Notes: generated from the sequence alone by a model not told the origin. DNA of 64,000 bases from Knoxdaviesia capensis (GCA_001510575.1 LNGK01000006.1:553565-617564), one strand, 5' to 3'; numbered from the stretch's first letter, positions 23,817 to 37,200 are shown. Numbers and translations: made by a program.

Positions 23817-25727
23817 CTACTGCAGTGCCACGCCTTCCACCAGTGCGCGGTTCTCTGGCGCGCGGCTCGCCGGTCGGTAGCCCGGCTGCTGGGCTTGGCG
23901 CGGAGCGGGCCGCGCTGGCTTGATGTAGTGCGAGATCGCCTGCGTCAAGCTGCCCGACCGCCGCAGCGTCTTGTCCTTCTGCTGCGGGCGTCCGGTAGCC
24001 GAAGCGGACGCATCCGTTGTGTACAGCCCACTCGACGACGGCTCGTGGGGGGCCGATGAGTTCGCGGTTGACGACGCCGCCGATGCGCTCCAGGACATCG
24101 ATGCCGATCCGGCCGAGTCGGTCAGCATGCTCCGCCTGTGCTCTTCGCGCGACTGGAAGCTGTTGCGGTGGTGGTGGCCCTGTGCGGTATTATTATGGTG
24201 GTACGAAGCGTTCTGCGGCGACCGGCGCATCATGCGCAGCGCAGCTGCAGACGGCTGTTGGGCAACGGTGGCCCCCAGCAGAGGCTGCTCGCTCTCCACC
24301 GAGAATCGCAGCGACGGCTGCGGCTGCGGCTGTGGCTGGCCCATGTATTCATCGTCGAGCTTCAGGTTCAGACTCCGCCAGAACATTTGACGTTGGACGC
24401 GGTCTTGTTCGGCCGCCTGGGCCAAGAAGCGTTGGTAATCGTCTGGCCCAGCTGCAGGACCAGCATGTGGCGACTGCGACAGTGACAACGGAGCAATATC
24501 CGAACCATCAGATCTTGGCACCACATCTGACCCTGCCTCTTGCTGACTGCCAGGCTCCTCGGCCGGACTCAAGATGTGTCGGGTCTCTCCAGGCGCCCTA
24601 GCAGCTGCTGTCGCTGCCACCAGCGCTTCCGGCTTGGACGGGAGACTATACGAGTGCTGATGCCCAAGACGACGGGCCTGCGATGACGGCGGCTGCCCTA
24701 TGGCATTTAGCGAAATTGGCTGGTAGTCGCCGTCGCCCTCTTCGCGCAGCACGGGCTCCGACATGGGCCGGGCCAGCGTATTGACGTTGGGCCAGCGGTC
24801 AGAGTCGTTCATGTGGCCCCGGAGGTTCGGCCGCGGCGACCCTGTGCGCGAAAAGTCGGCAGCGGCGTGGCGTGGCACATATGCTGCGGCCTTTGGTCCG
24901 GCGGGCTTGGGCGCCGTTACATCGGGCTTGGCGGGATCTTCAGACTCGTCCCCAAAGTCGTTTGCCGAGGAAATGGTCCAGAAGCGGTCGCGGAAACTGG
25001 CCTTGCTCCGGAGCTTGGTGGAGGCCGTCGACGCTGATCGCGACAGTGGCATCTTCGGAGCCGACAACACAATTCGCGCCGGTGGTGACAAGCTAGGGCC
25101 AGCGGTCGCCGCCACAGTCTGACGATGAGGGTCAGGGAGGGAAGCAATTGGCTGGATTTCTGCGCCAGTGCTGCTGGGGTTATTCGAAGTTGCAGTCGCT
25201 GCCACGTCGAGGCTCGTGATCGTGGATCTACTGTGGGCCACGACAGGGGTGATTTGGCTGGGGTCTGCATCCAACACGGCCTGGGGTTCGGCTGCAGAGG
25301 CAGATACGGGTGCTGTAGAAGTTGAAATAACCGCACCAGTTCCAGCAGCGGTACGAGCACGAGGGGCTGATGCAGTTCGGCTGGTGGAAACCTGGGGGGT
25401 TGCAGCGCTTGACGAGCGAGAAATCTGGTTATTCTCCAAGATCGGCACACCTCGATCCGTGTCGACGCTGATCGTCACCACTTGGCCATTTGTCGGAACA
25501 GCTGCACGCCGGCGACTTGGCATACGCTGTAATAGGCGGTCGAAGAGTCCGGAATTTGACGATGACTGCTGCTGCTGCTGCTGCTGCTGTTGTTGTTGTG
25601 AGTCGCTGGGAGGAGCCGATTTTTTGGTTGACGTTAACTTGCCACGCCCTAGGAATTTCATGTTGGCCTGGTTGTTGGGGTATGTCGGATGAGACACGGC
25701 GTCTGTTACCCCAGGTGTGATTGACAT
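23817..25727 (-). CDS. Conserved-looking orphan protein, disordered, with poly-Q tract
   Basis: Single open frame of 636 aa; I do not recognise the family. The start may be Met1 (MSITPGVTDAV) or Met23 at 25661 (MKFLGRGKLTSTKK, giving 614 aa); the second looks like a natural N-terminus. Residues 44-54 are eleven glutamines encoded by a CAG/CAA run (about 25568-25600). Most of the chain is rich in Ser, Ala, Pro and Thr and is probably disordered. Two segments look ordered: PDDYQRFLAQAAEQDRVQRQ followed by MFWRSLNLKLDDEY, and near the C-terminus KTLRRSGSLTQAISHYIKPA. Length, coherent composition and high GC argue for a real gene. A GA-rich stretch at 26130-26200, CT-rich in its sense, may be its leader. 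Function unknown. Confidence 0.65.
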   Translation of the reverse strand: MSITPGVTDAVSHPTYPNNQANMKFLGRGKLTSTKKSAPPSDSQQQQQQQQQQQSSSNSGLFDRLLQRMPSRRRAAVPTNGQVVTISVDTDRGVPILENNQISRSSSAATPQVSTSRTASAPRARTAAGTGAVISTSTAPVSASAAEPQAVLDADPSQITPVVAHSRSTITSLDVAATATSNNPSSTGAEIQPIASLPDPHRQTVAATAGPSLSPPARIVLSAPKMPLSRSASTASTKLRSKASFRDRFWTISSANDFGDESEDPAKPDVTAPKPAGPKAAAYVPRHAAADFSRTGSPRPNLRGHMNDSDRWPNVNTLARPMSEPVLREEGDGDYQPISLNAIGQPPSSQARRLGHQHSYSLPSKPEALVAATAAARAPGETRHILSPAEEPGSQQEAGSDVVPRSDGSDIAPLSLSQSPHAGPAAGPDDYQRFLAQAAEQDRVQRQMFWRSLNLKLDDEYMGQPQPQPQPSLRFSVESEQPLLGATVAQQPSAAALRMMRRSPQNASYHHNNTAQGHHHRNSFQSREEHRRSMLTDSAGSASMSWSASAASSTANSSAPHEPSSSGLYTTDASASATGRPQQKDKTLRRSGSLTQAISHYIKPARPAPRQAQQPGYRPASRAPENRALVEGVALQ

Positions 25728-28700
25728 GGCGGGGAGTCCAGTGTTCCGACCGTTCGCTAGTGTTGGCTGCGGATGTCGGGGTAAAACACGAGAAGTGGGA
25801 TATTTTCACCTCCTTTTTGTTGCTGAAAAACTGTCGAGAGAAACAAAGAATTGGCGTTTGCCAAGTCGGTGAAGCATGGACCGCGGAAGAAAGAATGGGG
25901 TTTTGTATGAGGGAGGTGATGGGAAATAAGACGAAGGGGATGGTTTCGCCTAATGTCTTGATGTCTACTTCAACCCTCGCAACACGACAGGTATCAGCAA
26001 CTTCAGACAACGCCACGCGGGGGAGGAAGGAAAACAGAGTGATACAGGGAAGATGTAGATTAGAGAAGACGCATGAAGGAGTGGAATGGGACGAAGATCA
26101 AATTATGGGATAGACCCGAAGGCTAATGGATGAGTGAAGAAAGCGAGAACAAGGAAGAAGAAGAGGAAGAGGAAAAGGAAGGAGAGGCAAATCAGAGGTG
26201 GGCAGACGCAGTTGATATTGTGTCTTGGTGAGGCCAACGCGGATATAAGAGGAGAGCAAACAATTCTGGACTCTCTCAGTCAGACAACCAAGGAGACAAG
26301 TGAGCCTCAGTCTATGACAGGAGCGCCGAAAACTGGGAATGACGGGGACTTACCGGCCCTAAATAACATTCAGCCATGCGTATGGGCCTCCGCAGAGCAT
26401 CAACTGGTGGTGTACGTACTGGTACATGGTGTGCATCGACAGTACACACAGGAGTGGGTGAGAGAAGGGACGCTACACACGCACCGCACGCACACACTTA
26501 CACCAAGAGACAAACACAACGGCTGTACGGAGAGTGAGTGTGTGTATTGGTACAGCACTCGTCCCTTCTACCACCTCCGAATGTGGGTATCCAGTGGCAG
26601 AGCATAAACTTGCGTTTCTGTTCTCCAATCCTTGTGACTGGGCATGGGGGAGGGGTGTGACAGAAAGAAAAAATATATGTTAAAAGCCGGGAAACGGGAA
26701 AAAAAGAACGCGACTCCAGTCGAACAAACATGGTCAGACCAGGGTCAGAAGTCAAAGAAAGAGGAGTGAACGGTGGCGACATCCAGAAGCCCAAGCAAGG
26801 CCTGTGTCTGTGTGGGTGCGTGTGTTCGGTCCTTGTGCTTTTTTTTCTTCCTCCGCCAAGTGGAGACAGTGCATCCACATGAACATCGAGAGTGCTGTAC
26901 TGAAATGGGAAGAGAGACGTCGGCTTCGTATCCCCAAGAGTTCGTGTTAGTTCGGCACTGCACAGTTCTCTGATTTGATGGCTGGTGGGTCGTTCGTTTA
27001 TGTTAGGCCTGTGCATATAGCGGTCGGGAAGACAGCATTCAGTCTGTGAGTGAGGGCAAACGAAGCAGCCTGCGAAGCGTGAATGATGCTATCGTCACTG
27101 TGGGAAATGGAAAGTCAGTCCATCCACCCCTCCATCATGTGCAGGCTCTGTTTGTCTCTGCCGTGTCATCCTCTTTCTGAGCCACAACAAGCCGGTCTTT
27201 TCGGTCTCCCTGCATGTGCCGGTCGGAGTTGGCTTGTCTCAATTTGGCGTGTCGTCTCGCCTGGTTCTGGTTCGTCTGCCTACAAGACGCATGTCAGTGG
27301 TCAAATGCGGAGAGCCCGAAGCGAGCAATTTTTTCCCTGCGTTGTTCGTTTTCTCCTTTGTGAGCAAAATTCTCATAAGCCACACACACCTCTTTTTCTG
27401 CTCGGGAGAAATTCAGTGTGATTGGATACATGGTACGCCATATATCCACACCCCAGACAAATGTGGTGGGAACGACTTATGACCTCCAAAAATGGCACCG
27501 TAGCATTCTGTGATGATCGTTTCGTCTTCTCGGTCGATTTGGCACTGTTGTCGATGTTTCTGGAGGCGCCCTTCTCGAAGTATTTCGTCTTCCCATTCGG
27601 CTTTATCTACTGGAAGTCATTGAGTCAGTGCAGCATCACAAACACCCGAATACAATCGGGGCACGCCCAGCCAGATCAGCAGCCACTCCCAGACTTGGGG
27701 GGGGCAAAGTACTGGGCGGAAAACATGGGAATTGAACAGGGCACGCACACTCTGAAATGGATGCTTCCAACCCAGACTTCCAAATGGCGACATTCCCATC
27801 AGTGGCTCTGTTGCAGGAAGCTTGCGGATAGAGTTCCTCTATCATCGGACATGAGATGGAAATTTCTCTGTGCAACCACTCAATCTCCCATTCCAATGAT
27901 GGTGAGAACAACATCGTGAACATCAGAGTAATCCAGTCTCATCAGTATCATCCCTCGCTTGGGTGCTTGGGTGTTTCGCTATTACGTCGTCACGATGCAT
28001 ATATGGCGTATGAACCATATACGAGTCGAGGCCAGCGTGAGACTTGTCGAGAAGCTGCATGCCTAGCTCTGAAAGGACGAAGTGAGCTGAGTGAGAGTCC
28101 TGTTAGTGGTCTGCTGTCGTTGCCCCTAATTTCCAGAAGCTAAAAGTGATTGATTACCTTCAGTACTTGCTTTCCCGGTAGTTGTACATTACCAAGACGT
28201 CGTTAAGCATTTTGAACCAACCCCAGTGTCGGGACTGGCCTAAGTTAGAGAGCCGGGGGGGTCTTTTCCAGCCTCGAGCCACATCCACCCCATGAGGGCA
28301 CATGTTGTTCGAGCTTGATTGCGCTGTGGTGTTCCGGGGGGAGGAAGGGGGGGGGTTGTTTTTTTCCTTCCCCTCCGAAACGCAAGGTCGACTCCGTCAT
28401 ACCCAAACTTTTGCGATTCCCAAAGGCCAAATCGGGGAGGCAACACGTCCAAACATGGGGTGGTGATTGGCTCCATCCGCGTGGACGTGAGACTGAGTGA
28501 GATGTGTTAGCATGTCCTATCTGGGAATAGAGAGGAGAATGAGCTGGAAAATATGAAACCAATAGTTTTGATCCATGCCACACTGTCGTTTTTCTATTCT
28601 CCTTCCTCTCTTTTGTCCACGACGGAACATCGGTACTTTGCGGAGTCGTCGAAAACCAACTGGAGATGGGCCATTCTCGGTCGTCGGATGTGGATGGGAG

Positions 28701-30422
28701 CCGGGCTGTTGTAAAGCCCACCCCCCTGTATAGTATTCTTCAGCAGATGTCACTGTCGGTCCTAAATCCTAGCATGGAACTTACTTTATCAATCATGTCG
28801 CAGGCAGATCCAGTAGTTTGGCTATTGGCGACACCATCCTGGTCCTTGCCTCGACGCAAACGATCGTCTTGAGTTCCCAGATAACGGTCAACAAGCATCC
28901 AGTCGACAGAATCTTTAAACTCTTTCTGGTCAATGCAGATGCAGGAGAGTGGGATTGATTTGCGCCCGACTGCACGGGGAAGGCAAGGTTGCAGGTACCT
29001 AAAAAGTGAGGCGGTTCACTGGACTGCGACATGTCAGTGACTTGCAACGGAATAGGGCTATTCCGAACATGCCTGGAAGACAACGTCACTGGACGCCGAT
29101 TCATGCGTGAATTCTCTCTCGGATGAGGAGCTGGAACACCAGCTGTAAAGCCAGCTGGGATACAACCCCTCCCATCCTCTGGGGTCCGGCCTTCAGCCAC
29201 AAAATCGTGTTGTCCACTTACAAAGTCGACTCTGTCGGAGGCCTGTCCCAGCGATTAGGACCGCCCACAATATAGATAGAGTGTTATTTCGGGCCAATAT
29301 ATTATGTAGGGGTGCCTGGACATTCGGCGTGTAAACGGATTCTGGTCTGAGATGAATGGAGTGGCGTAGTCAATTGGATGTCGGTAGAGCGAGCCCTGTG
29401 TAAAGTGGACTTTGTGTCAGTTCTTGGGCCAAAGACATGTGTTCAGAACCTCCCCACATACACTATTTCGCACATGGCCCGAAAGTTTTTAAAGTGTTAT
29501 TTTATAAAGTCGGTTAAGTTTCTTCACTGACATGATCGTATCCATGCTGGCCCACACAGCGGACTTTGGGTATCCGTTCAGACGCAGTAGCTGAGCTATA
29601 CGAGAAGGCGAGTAGTCCGAGCAGATATGGTGTTGACTGTTGACTACCGCCGGCTGCTTCGTAGACCGCCTTCACTGGTGTATGTGTCTGTTTTGTTAGC
29701 ACAGAAACCACACCATCCCAGAATGGATTTGGGACAAAGCAACTATGTCGAATGAGGAAATCTAGGACCCTGACTTTGTAGTGCGCCTAGTCCAGACTCG
29801 GGCTTCATCACCTACGCCACGATGCTATCGGGGGCATCGCCCGGTGGCCGGACAGAAAGAAGGCGTAATTTCCAATCATCCAAGTGAGGTAGTCTGGTCT
29901 GGCCTCCGAGGGCCAGGATCAGGCGTATACCGTCGATCTCGTCGCAGACCAACCACACGGAGAGTTGGCCAGTATCATGGCGTCGCTTTCGTGGCCCATT
30001 TTTCGTGACCGGCCGGTATCGATTCTTCTCTCCAAATCCTGTTCAGCACGCGCCGTGTTAGGGCGTTGCACGCTCACTATCCAGTCGTTTTGCTCAGCAA
30101 GACCCGTAGATGTAATTTGCAGTGGCTGGAGCTCATGCACGGAGTCTGTCGACGCTTCGAAGTTGGTAGTGGGGTTCGTCCACTTACACCAAACAAATAT
30201 TGGACAAGGAGCCAGGGTTTTGAAAGGGGGTTGACTCTATCGTCTTTGATGTGTTTCCACCCTTTCGTTCAGGTGGTGAGAATGGGGGCCAGAGAGAGGG
30301 TCTTAGAGCCGAAAATCCCGAGTCACAGCCCAAAACCAAAGCAGTCTTAATTTTCGACCGCCAGTTGGCGAGAAAACGAGGGGAAGCGATGTAGATCAAT
30401 ATTATATGAGGGAGAAATTCAG

Positions 30423-30458
30423 TTGTATTTCTTGTATTTCTTGTATTTCTTGTATTTC
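30423..30458. repeat. Minisatellite, four copies of TTGTATTTC
   Basis: Four perfect tandem copies of the nine-base unit, in a region without recognised genes. Confidence 0.95.
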
Positions 30459-33400
30459 ATCGAAACAGCTTCGGAAGATCGTGAATATGGAGCGAGAGGG
30501 AGTCGACGACAACTTCATATGTCCGAATCTGGAGAAACAGACACAAGTTCGAATAATTTCTTGACAAATCCTATCACGACAACGAGTTTTGTGCGTTGGC
30601 CCTGTGCCCTAGTTTTATGTGTCCCAAGTGCCAATGAACTCTGGAAGGAGCATCCCAGGTCGGGCTGGTGGAAGGAGCGAGTGTCCGTCACGATGTCCTG
30701 GTGGTGTGCTCGTCCTCAGAAGTGCAGGAGCGACATGGTTCGCACTTGCTGGTCTACGCCCTCACGCTCAGTCTCCGAGAAAAGCGCAATGTCGCTTGAG
30801 AGATGCTTGACTCCATATGTTGATCTATCTACCCTCCGTCCCGAGTTGCCCCATCGCAACTTCGCCTACATTTCCATGCTGATATTGATGTGTCCCACTT
30901 CACGATGCTCCCTTCACGCCTTCTCAAGCCACTATCAAACGGGGCAACCTTATTTTGCTCAAGTCTTGTGGTCCCGGCCAAATGCGTGCACTTTAACCCA
31001 GACAGGAAAAGCCCGTTCCCATATTTCAAACATATAGCGCTTGAGCCGACAGAACTTCCCAATCGAGTGTCACCGAGCTACGATACCACTCATTCATTCT
31101 TCTTCTCAGGCTAGTTTCTGATCTCGTCTAGTCTCCCCTGCAGCTTTACCAGTCATAGTTGCTTCTCTGCCAGTATGCTCGGCCATCGGGGGCGATGTCT
31201 GCTAGCCTGCGGAAGTGGCAGAGCATAAACTAACTCACACGTGTACGTATGCTCATGTATGCTGTGGGATAGGCCAGCTCTGTGGGACATTAAGCGAGTC
31301 TAGCCCAGGGAGTCTGATATAGGTTACAGTATTCCATGCTATACTTACCTCTCTAGCTCGTGCAGAAACGGTCCTTTGCCTCTTTGACATGCCTTGAAGA
31401 ATGCCCTCTTTTCCGTCTCCACTTGCTGCATCGCCTGGTGGCTTCCCCCGCCTCGTCAGCTCGTCCTCATACTCCGTTTGTCTGTCGCTCTTGGCCTCTC
31501 TCCCGGCAGCATCGTGAGGTGCATATGTGGCATGTTGGATGAGTCGCTTGTCGGAGGCGGTCTATGCCCAAAACGGCTGCAGGATCGCCTGGCTACGCAG
31601 ACTAAAACGACAGTATCTATACAGATCGGATTCCTGCCTCGCTCTTTTCGCTCCCCATCGGATGTTTTCTCGCGGTCTAGAGTGTCTCAACTTGGATTCC
31701 GTGCCACCCCTCCTGTGAGATGTCTCTGATCTAACTGGCTCACATCGGCCACCCCGTCGCCCGCGATCCATAGTCTTCTTTTCCACTCATTGTTCAGCCC
31801 TGGAACGTCCCACATACCGCGAAAGGACCATTTTCGACTCTCTTATTCGACCGGCCAGGCGGTCGGGACAACAAATACCCAAAGTCCGGCTGAACGCACT
31901 TACAACGATGTTGGGTCGACAGACAGCAATATCGTAAAATGAAGCCAGATTCGTACAATGCTGGGCTATGTGTTTGATGGATTCGCTCGATGGAGACAAA
32001 TACAACAGTCGAATGCGCGTCCACGTATGGGAGAGGTCAGGCTGGGAGGGGGTGTGACCTCCCGGCATGCACATCCGTGGATGGGCGACAACAGAGCCGA
32101 TATCAACGGCATGGTCAGGGTCGTGACGAACTGGACACCGTAACGCCGACGATACTTCTATTTCCCGATACGGCTCAATCCCTGAGATGCCATCCAACTT
32201 CAACACTATCACCCAGCCACATCAACACTCCACTTTATATCAAGTCTTGGTATTGCTTTCTAGCCGTTGCCACTGAGCCACTGAGCCGTGGAGTTGGGTG
32301 TGTGGGATATTTGGCCGGTCCGACACCGCCGTTGCCGTCTGACGAAGCATCCAGACGTCGTGTCGGTATGCCTGGACACTCGACAATGAACGGCATTAAA
32401 GGACATCAGGCACTCCAGTCTTCCACTAGTTTCTGAGGCTGAAGTGTTGCCTGCGGCTTCGACACGTCGCCGTACCTGTGTTGTCTGATATTCGACATAT
32501 CACCACGGGCGAGGTGGCATGTCTCTGGTCGAGTGCATCGTGTGCGTGTGTGTACTTTCGGCTGCCCTTTCCTAACACCACCCGGCAATACATTCGATGG
32601 CTGCGAACCCCAACGGGTCTCGGACAGTTGAGTGCTTCCAGGACAAGCTTCCACTGCGAAATAGTGGGAAGGAGAGAAAAAACCACGCCTAGGCCTCGAA
32701 ACAAAGCTGGCGGGCTATAAAGATGGCGGTCAAGCACACGTTGGCGTGTGATCAGTGGGGCGGAACGTTTTAAAGGCGGTGGGGAGACGAAAGACACAAT
32801 GAACTCGGGTGAGTTTTGCTCCAGCGACTGGCTCCCGACAAGATCAGACATTAGTGCCCATTCTTCGCTCCCGCATTCCTCAGTCTGATGGCCAACGTAT
32901 GTGTTCAATGCTATTTCTCGTTCTGGCTCGGTACGATGGAGCCAGCAGCACACTGAAAGGTGGTGTTGAGAAATACTGGCAGCGGCTGAGATGAGAGCAA
33001 GTTGGCACACTATGTCCCAGGGTTTCTCTCCAAACTTGCAAATTAGTGGCCTATTGTTGCAGGCCATGCAACCACCATTTCCGACACTTGAGTGGGTGTA
33101 TGGGCGGCGATTGCGGTGGTGGGTGTGTGTGTTTGTGGTCCGTGGGAGCCTCTGCAACGCTACCTGTTCCGTTTGGTCTCTTGTTCCTCTTTCGCCCATC
33201 GGTGTTCTTGTCTGTCTGACAGCGTGAGTACCGGGACATTGACGCACCTATGCACGCGCAACCGAGGAGGGGTTAGAGGGGAAGTAGCAGCCACTCCGTT
33301 GAGTTCCGCCCTTGTGCGTGCCGTGTCTTGTCTCTGTGCCTCTCCCATGCCATCCCTCTCCCGTTTGTCTTGTTGCACGGCACTCGAGCCGGTGTCTTAT

Positions 33401-33727
33401 CTTGAGAGCAAGACGCGCTGTAACCTGCCAATCAATCGCAGGATTTCCGAGGAGAAAAAGAATGCGATGGCCACATATAGACAGCGACAAATAGAAAACA
33501 TCCCAGTTTGGTTTGTTCCAGATGGGTGATGTTGTTGCGGCTGTAAATGGGGCCAAAAGCCAAGCAATCCGAGCAGAAGTGACATCGGAGACATCCGAGA
33601 AGGTCTTAGGGTTGCCTAGGGTTTAAGTCTCCCATTCCACCATGTGTGGCGTCGATTTGGAGACGGTTTCCGGAGTGGCGTAACTGAAGTGTGGCGTTGC
33701 GAACATGTTACAAACGGTCCACTGCAG

Positions 33728-33732
33728 CCAAT
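33728..33732 (+). promoter_or_regulatory. CCAAT box upstream of Spf1
   Basis: The context AGCCAATCAG fits the consensus for the fungal Hap (CCAAT-binding) complex. It lies about 510 bases upstream of the Spf1 start codon. Use in vivo is inferred. Confidence 0.35.
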
Positions 33733-34243
33733 CAGAGTTATCCAACCCCCAAGAAGCTTTGGTCCCAAAAATCCCCCCCCAAGAAAAAACCCGAACACGA
33801 CCAATGGTCAGCCTAGAAGAGAGAAGGCCATAGAAAAAAAACCTGAGAACATGCTGTGCTGTCCACATCTTCAAATCGCCACAAAACGTCGTTATTTGAG
33901 ATCTATTAGAAGCCTGTGACGGATTGATTTCATAGGGTTTCATTAGACTCGAGGTTTTGACATTGTTGTTCTCCTCCCCTTCTTCTTGTTATTCTTCCTT
34001 TTTCTCTTCCTCATCAGATCCTCCAGCTTCATCGGAGAATCAATCATACCCGGCTTCCCGCCTACAGTTTGTGCTGCGAAGTGCGGAGTTTCAACTTCGC
34101 TTCCTGTATCTCCGGTTCTCTTCGGCTTCACATACCCCGGTTCGAATGAGAGTCATCCACCGGTGAACGCCGCTCTCTCTCTTTCCCTCTCTGCCTTTTC
34201 CCGTCCCTCCGACTCCGGGTCTCCGGCCGGCGGCGTTCGCAAC

Positions 34244-37200
34244 ATGGCGCCCCTCGTCAACAACCCTCAGGTCAAGGCGTCCGAGCTTCTGAGCCCGCTG
34301 CCACTGTATCTGCACGCCTACATCTGGCCGTTTGCCATTATCTGGCCGATCTTCTTCCGCTACTACCTCTCGCCCGAGATGTACGAGCTGCACATCCAGT
34401 CGCAAGAATGGACGTTTGTGTGGTGCGCCACCATCATCACGCTCCAGTCGCTGGTGTGGCTCAGCACCAACTGGAGCGTTGATCTGAAGGCCGTGTTCAC
34501 GGCCACCAAGGCCAAGTCGATGGCTGATGCCCGCCAGATCAAGATCATCCCTGTGGCCAATGCCGGTTCGGGCGGCATCTGTGATCTGGAGCACGACAAG
34601 GTGCGTTTTCCCGCCGTGCCCCTCACCGAATCTCCCCCGCAGTGTCCCGTTCTTTTGGCCCTCACCCCTTATTCTAACGTAATCCATGTTGTGTTCTGCT
34701 CTCTAGGTCACCGGCAAGACGTCGTTCCTGTTCCAGAAGCGCCGCTTCATCTACCAGGAGGCCACCCAGGACTTCCGACCGTTCACCTTCGCCATCGACT
34801 CCGACCCGAAGCCGGCCATCGGCCTGTTCCAGAAGTCCCACGGTATCACGTCGATTGAGGAGCTCAAGCGCATCCGCGACCACTACGGCCTGAACACCTT
34901 TGATATCCCCGTGCCGACCTTCGGCCAGCTCTTCCGCGAGCATGCCGTTGCGCCGTTCTTCGTCTTCCAGATCTTCTGTGTGGGTCTGTGGATGCTGGAC
35001 GAGTACTGGTACTACTCGCTGTTCACCCTGTTCATGCTGGTGGCCTTTGAGAGCACAGTTGTGTGGCAGCGCCAGCGCACGCTGACCGAGTTCCGTGGCA
35101 TGAGCATCAAGCCGTACCCGGTCTGGGCATTCCGCCTCGGCAAGTGGACCGAGGTGCAGAGTGACGAGCTTCTCCCCGGCGACCTTGTGTCGGTCAACCG
35201 CACCAAGGAGGACAGCGGTGTTCCCTGCGATATGGTCCTCATTGAGGGTTCCGCCATTGTCAACGAGGCCATGCTGTCGGGTGAGAGTACTCCTCTCCTG
35301 AAGGACTCGGTCCAGCTCCGCCCGGCGGATGCTAACCTTGACCCTGAGGGTTTGGACAAGAACGCGTTCCTCTGGGGTGGTACCAAGGTTCTCCAGGTTA
35401 CACATGCTAATGCAGAGGATGGCGGCGCCAAGAACTCCACCGGCCTTCCTGACCCCCCCGATAAGGGTGTTCTGGCTGTTGTCCTCAAGACCGGCTTTGA
35501 GACCTCGCAGGGCAGCCTGGTTCGCACCATGATCTTCTCCACCGAGCATGTGTCCGCCAACAACGCCGAGGCCCTGTTCTTCATTCTGTTCCTGCTCGTC
35601 TTCGCGCTGGCTGCCTCGTGGTACGTGTGGGATGAGGGTGTCCGCAAGGATCGCAAGCGCTCCAAGCTGCTTCTCGACTGCGTTCTCATCGTCACCTCAG
35701 TCGTGCCCCCCGAACTTCCCATGGAACTTAGCTTGGCCGTCAACACCAGCTTGGGACACCTCAGCAAGCTGGCCATCTTCTGTACCGAGCCCTTCCGGAT
35801 CCCCTTTGCCGGCCGTGTCGACATTGCCTGCTTTGACAAGACCGGTACCCTGACCGGCGAGGACCTGGTTGTCGAGGGTATCGCCGGTCTCGGGCTGATC
35901 ACCCGCGGTGCTTCTTCCCCTGTTGACTCTGACGGTGCTCACACCACCATCACCCCGGTTCTGGAGTCTGGTATGGCCACCACGCTTGTTCTCGCCACCG
36001 CCCACGCGCTCGTCCGCCTTGACGAGGGTGATATCGTTGGAGACCCCATGGAGAAGGCCACTCTGTCGTCGCTGGGCTGGAAGCTCGGCCGCAACGATAC
36101 CCTTGTCAACAAGCCCTCGACTCCCTTGCACGGCCAGGTTGTCATCAAGCGCCGCTTCCAGTTCTCGTCCGCCCTTAAGCGCCAGAGCTCGGTGGCCCAC
36201 GTCAACTGCGTCAACCCGGCCACCGGCGACAAGATGCGCGGGACCTTTGTCGGTGTCAAGGGTGCGCCCGAGACTATCGAGAAAATGCTGGTCTCTGTGC
36301 CTGAACACTACGAGGAGACTTTCAAGTACTTCACCCGTATGGGCTCGCGCGTCCTGGCCCTGGCCTATAAGCAACTCAGCACCACTGAGGATTTCAACTT
36401 CCACCGCATCACCGAACTCAAGCGTGAGAAGGTCGAGGCCGGTCTCACGTTCGCTGGATTCCTGGTTCTCCACTGTCCTCTCAAGGATGATGCCCGCGAG
36501 GCTGTGCAGATGCTGAACATGAGCAGCCACCGTGTGGTGATGATCACTGGAGATAACCCGCTGACTGCCGTGCACGTTGCGCGGGAGGTTGAGATTGTTG
36601 ACCGTGAGGTTCTGATTCTGGATACCCCTGACGATGGCGACAGTAAGCACGAGCTCGTGTGGCACAGTGTCGATGACAAGACCCACATCGTTGTTGACCC
36701 GACCAAGCCGATCGACCCGACCATCCTGAAGGAGAAGGACATCTGCGTCACCGGATATGCTCTGTCGAAGCTTCAGGGCAACGACGCTGCCTGGAAAGCC
36801 CTCCTCCGCCACACGTGGGTGTATGCCCGCGTGTCGCCCAAGCAAAAGGAGGAGATTCTGCTCGGCATGAAGGACATGGGATACTACACGCTGATGACGG
36901 GAGACGGCACCAACGACGTCGGCGCGCTCAAGCAGGCCCACATTGGCATTGCGCTGCTCAACGGCACGCGCGACGACCTGCAGCGCATTGCCGACCACCA
37001 GCGCAACACCAAGATGAAGGAGATCTACCAGAAGCAGTGCGACCTGATGAAGCGCTTCAACCAGCCGGCGCCGCCGGTGCCGGTCGGCATTGCCCAGCTG
37101 TACCCGCCCGGCCCGACCAACCCGCACTTCATCAAGGCGATTGAGCGCGAAGCGGCCCGCAAGAACGTCACCCCGCTAGAATACGCTCTTGCCTCCGGAT

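Larger units (their letters stand above)
25728..34243. other. 8.5 kb divergent region without a recognisable gene
   Basis: The region lies between the start of the orphan gene at 25727 and the start of the Spf1 gene. Composition is balanced, unlike the coding exons. I see no domain, no believable exon chain and no transposon. The longest open frame (32426-33247, minus strand, 273 codons) is rich in Cys, His and Arg with no recognisable motif. Visible features are a 9-bp minisatellite (30423-30458), an 18-bp direct repeat (26593-26610 and 31214-31231), TAGGGTT motifs at 33606-33626, and a CCAAT box at 33728-33732. The right end (33950-34240), with many CT tracts, is probably the Spf1 leader. 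Non-coding transcripts or a decayed element cannot be excluded. Confidence 0.45.

Noticed and set aside
32426..33247. 273-codon minus-strand frame as a gene
   Set aside because: There are no motifs, the composition is not coding-like and no splice context is evident. It is kept only as part of the gene-desert observation.
35697..37127. 476-codon open frame antisense to Spf1
   Set aside because: It is a shadow of the strongly conserved P-type ATPase frame on the plus strand.
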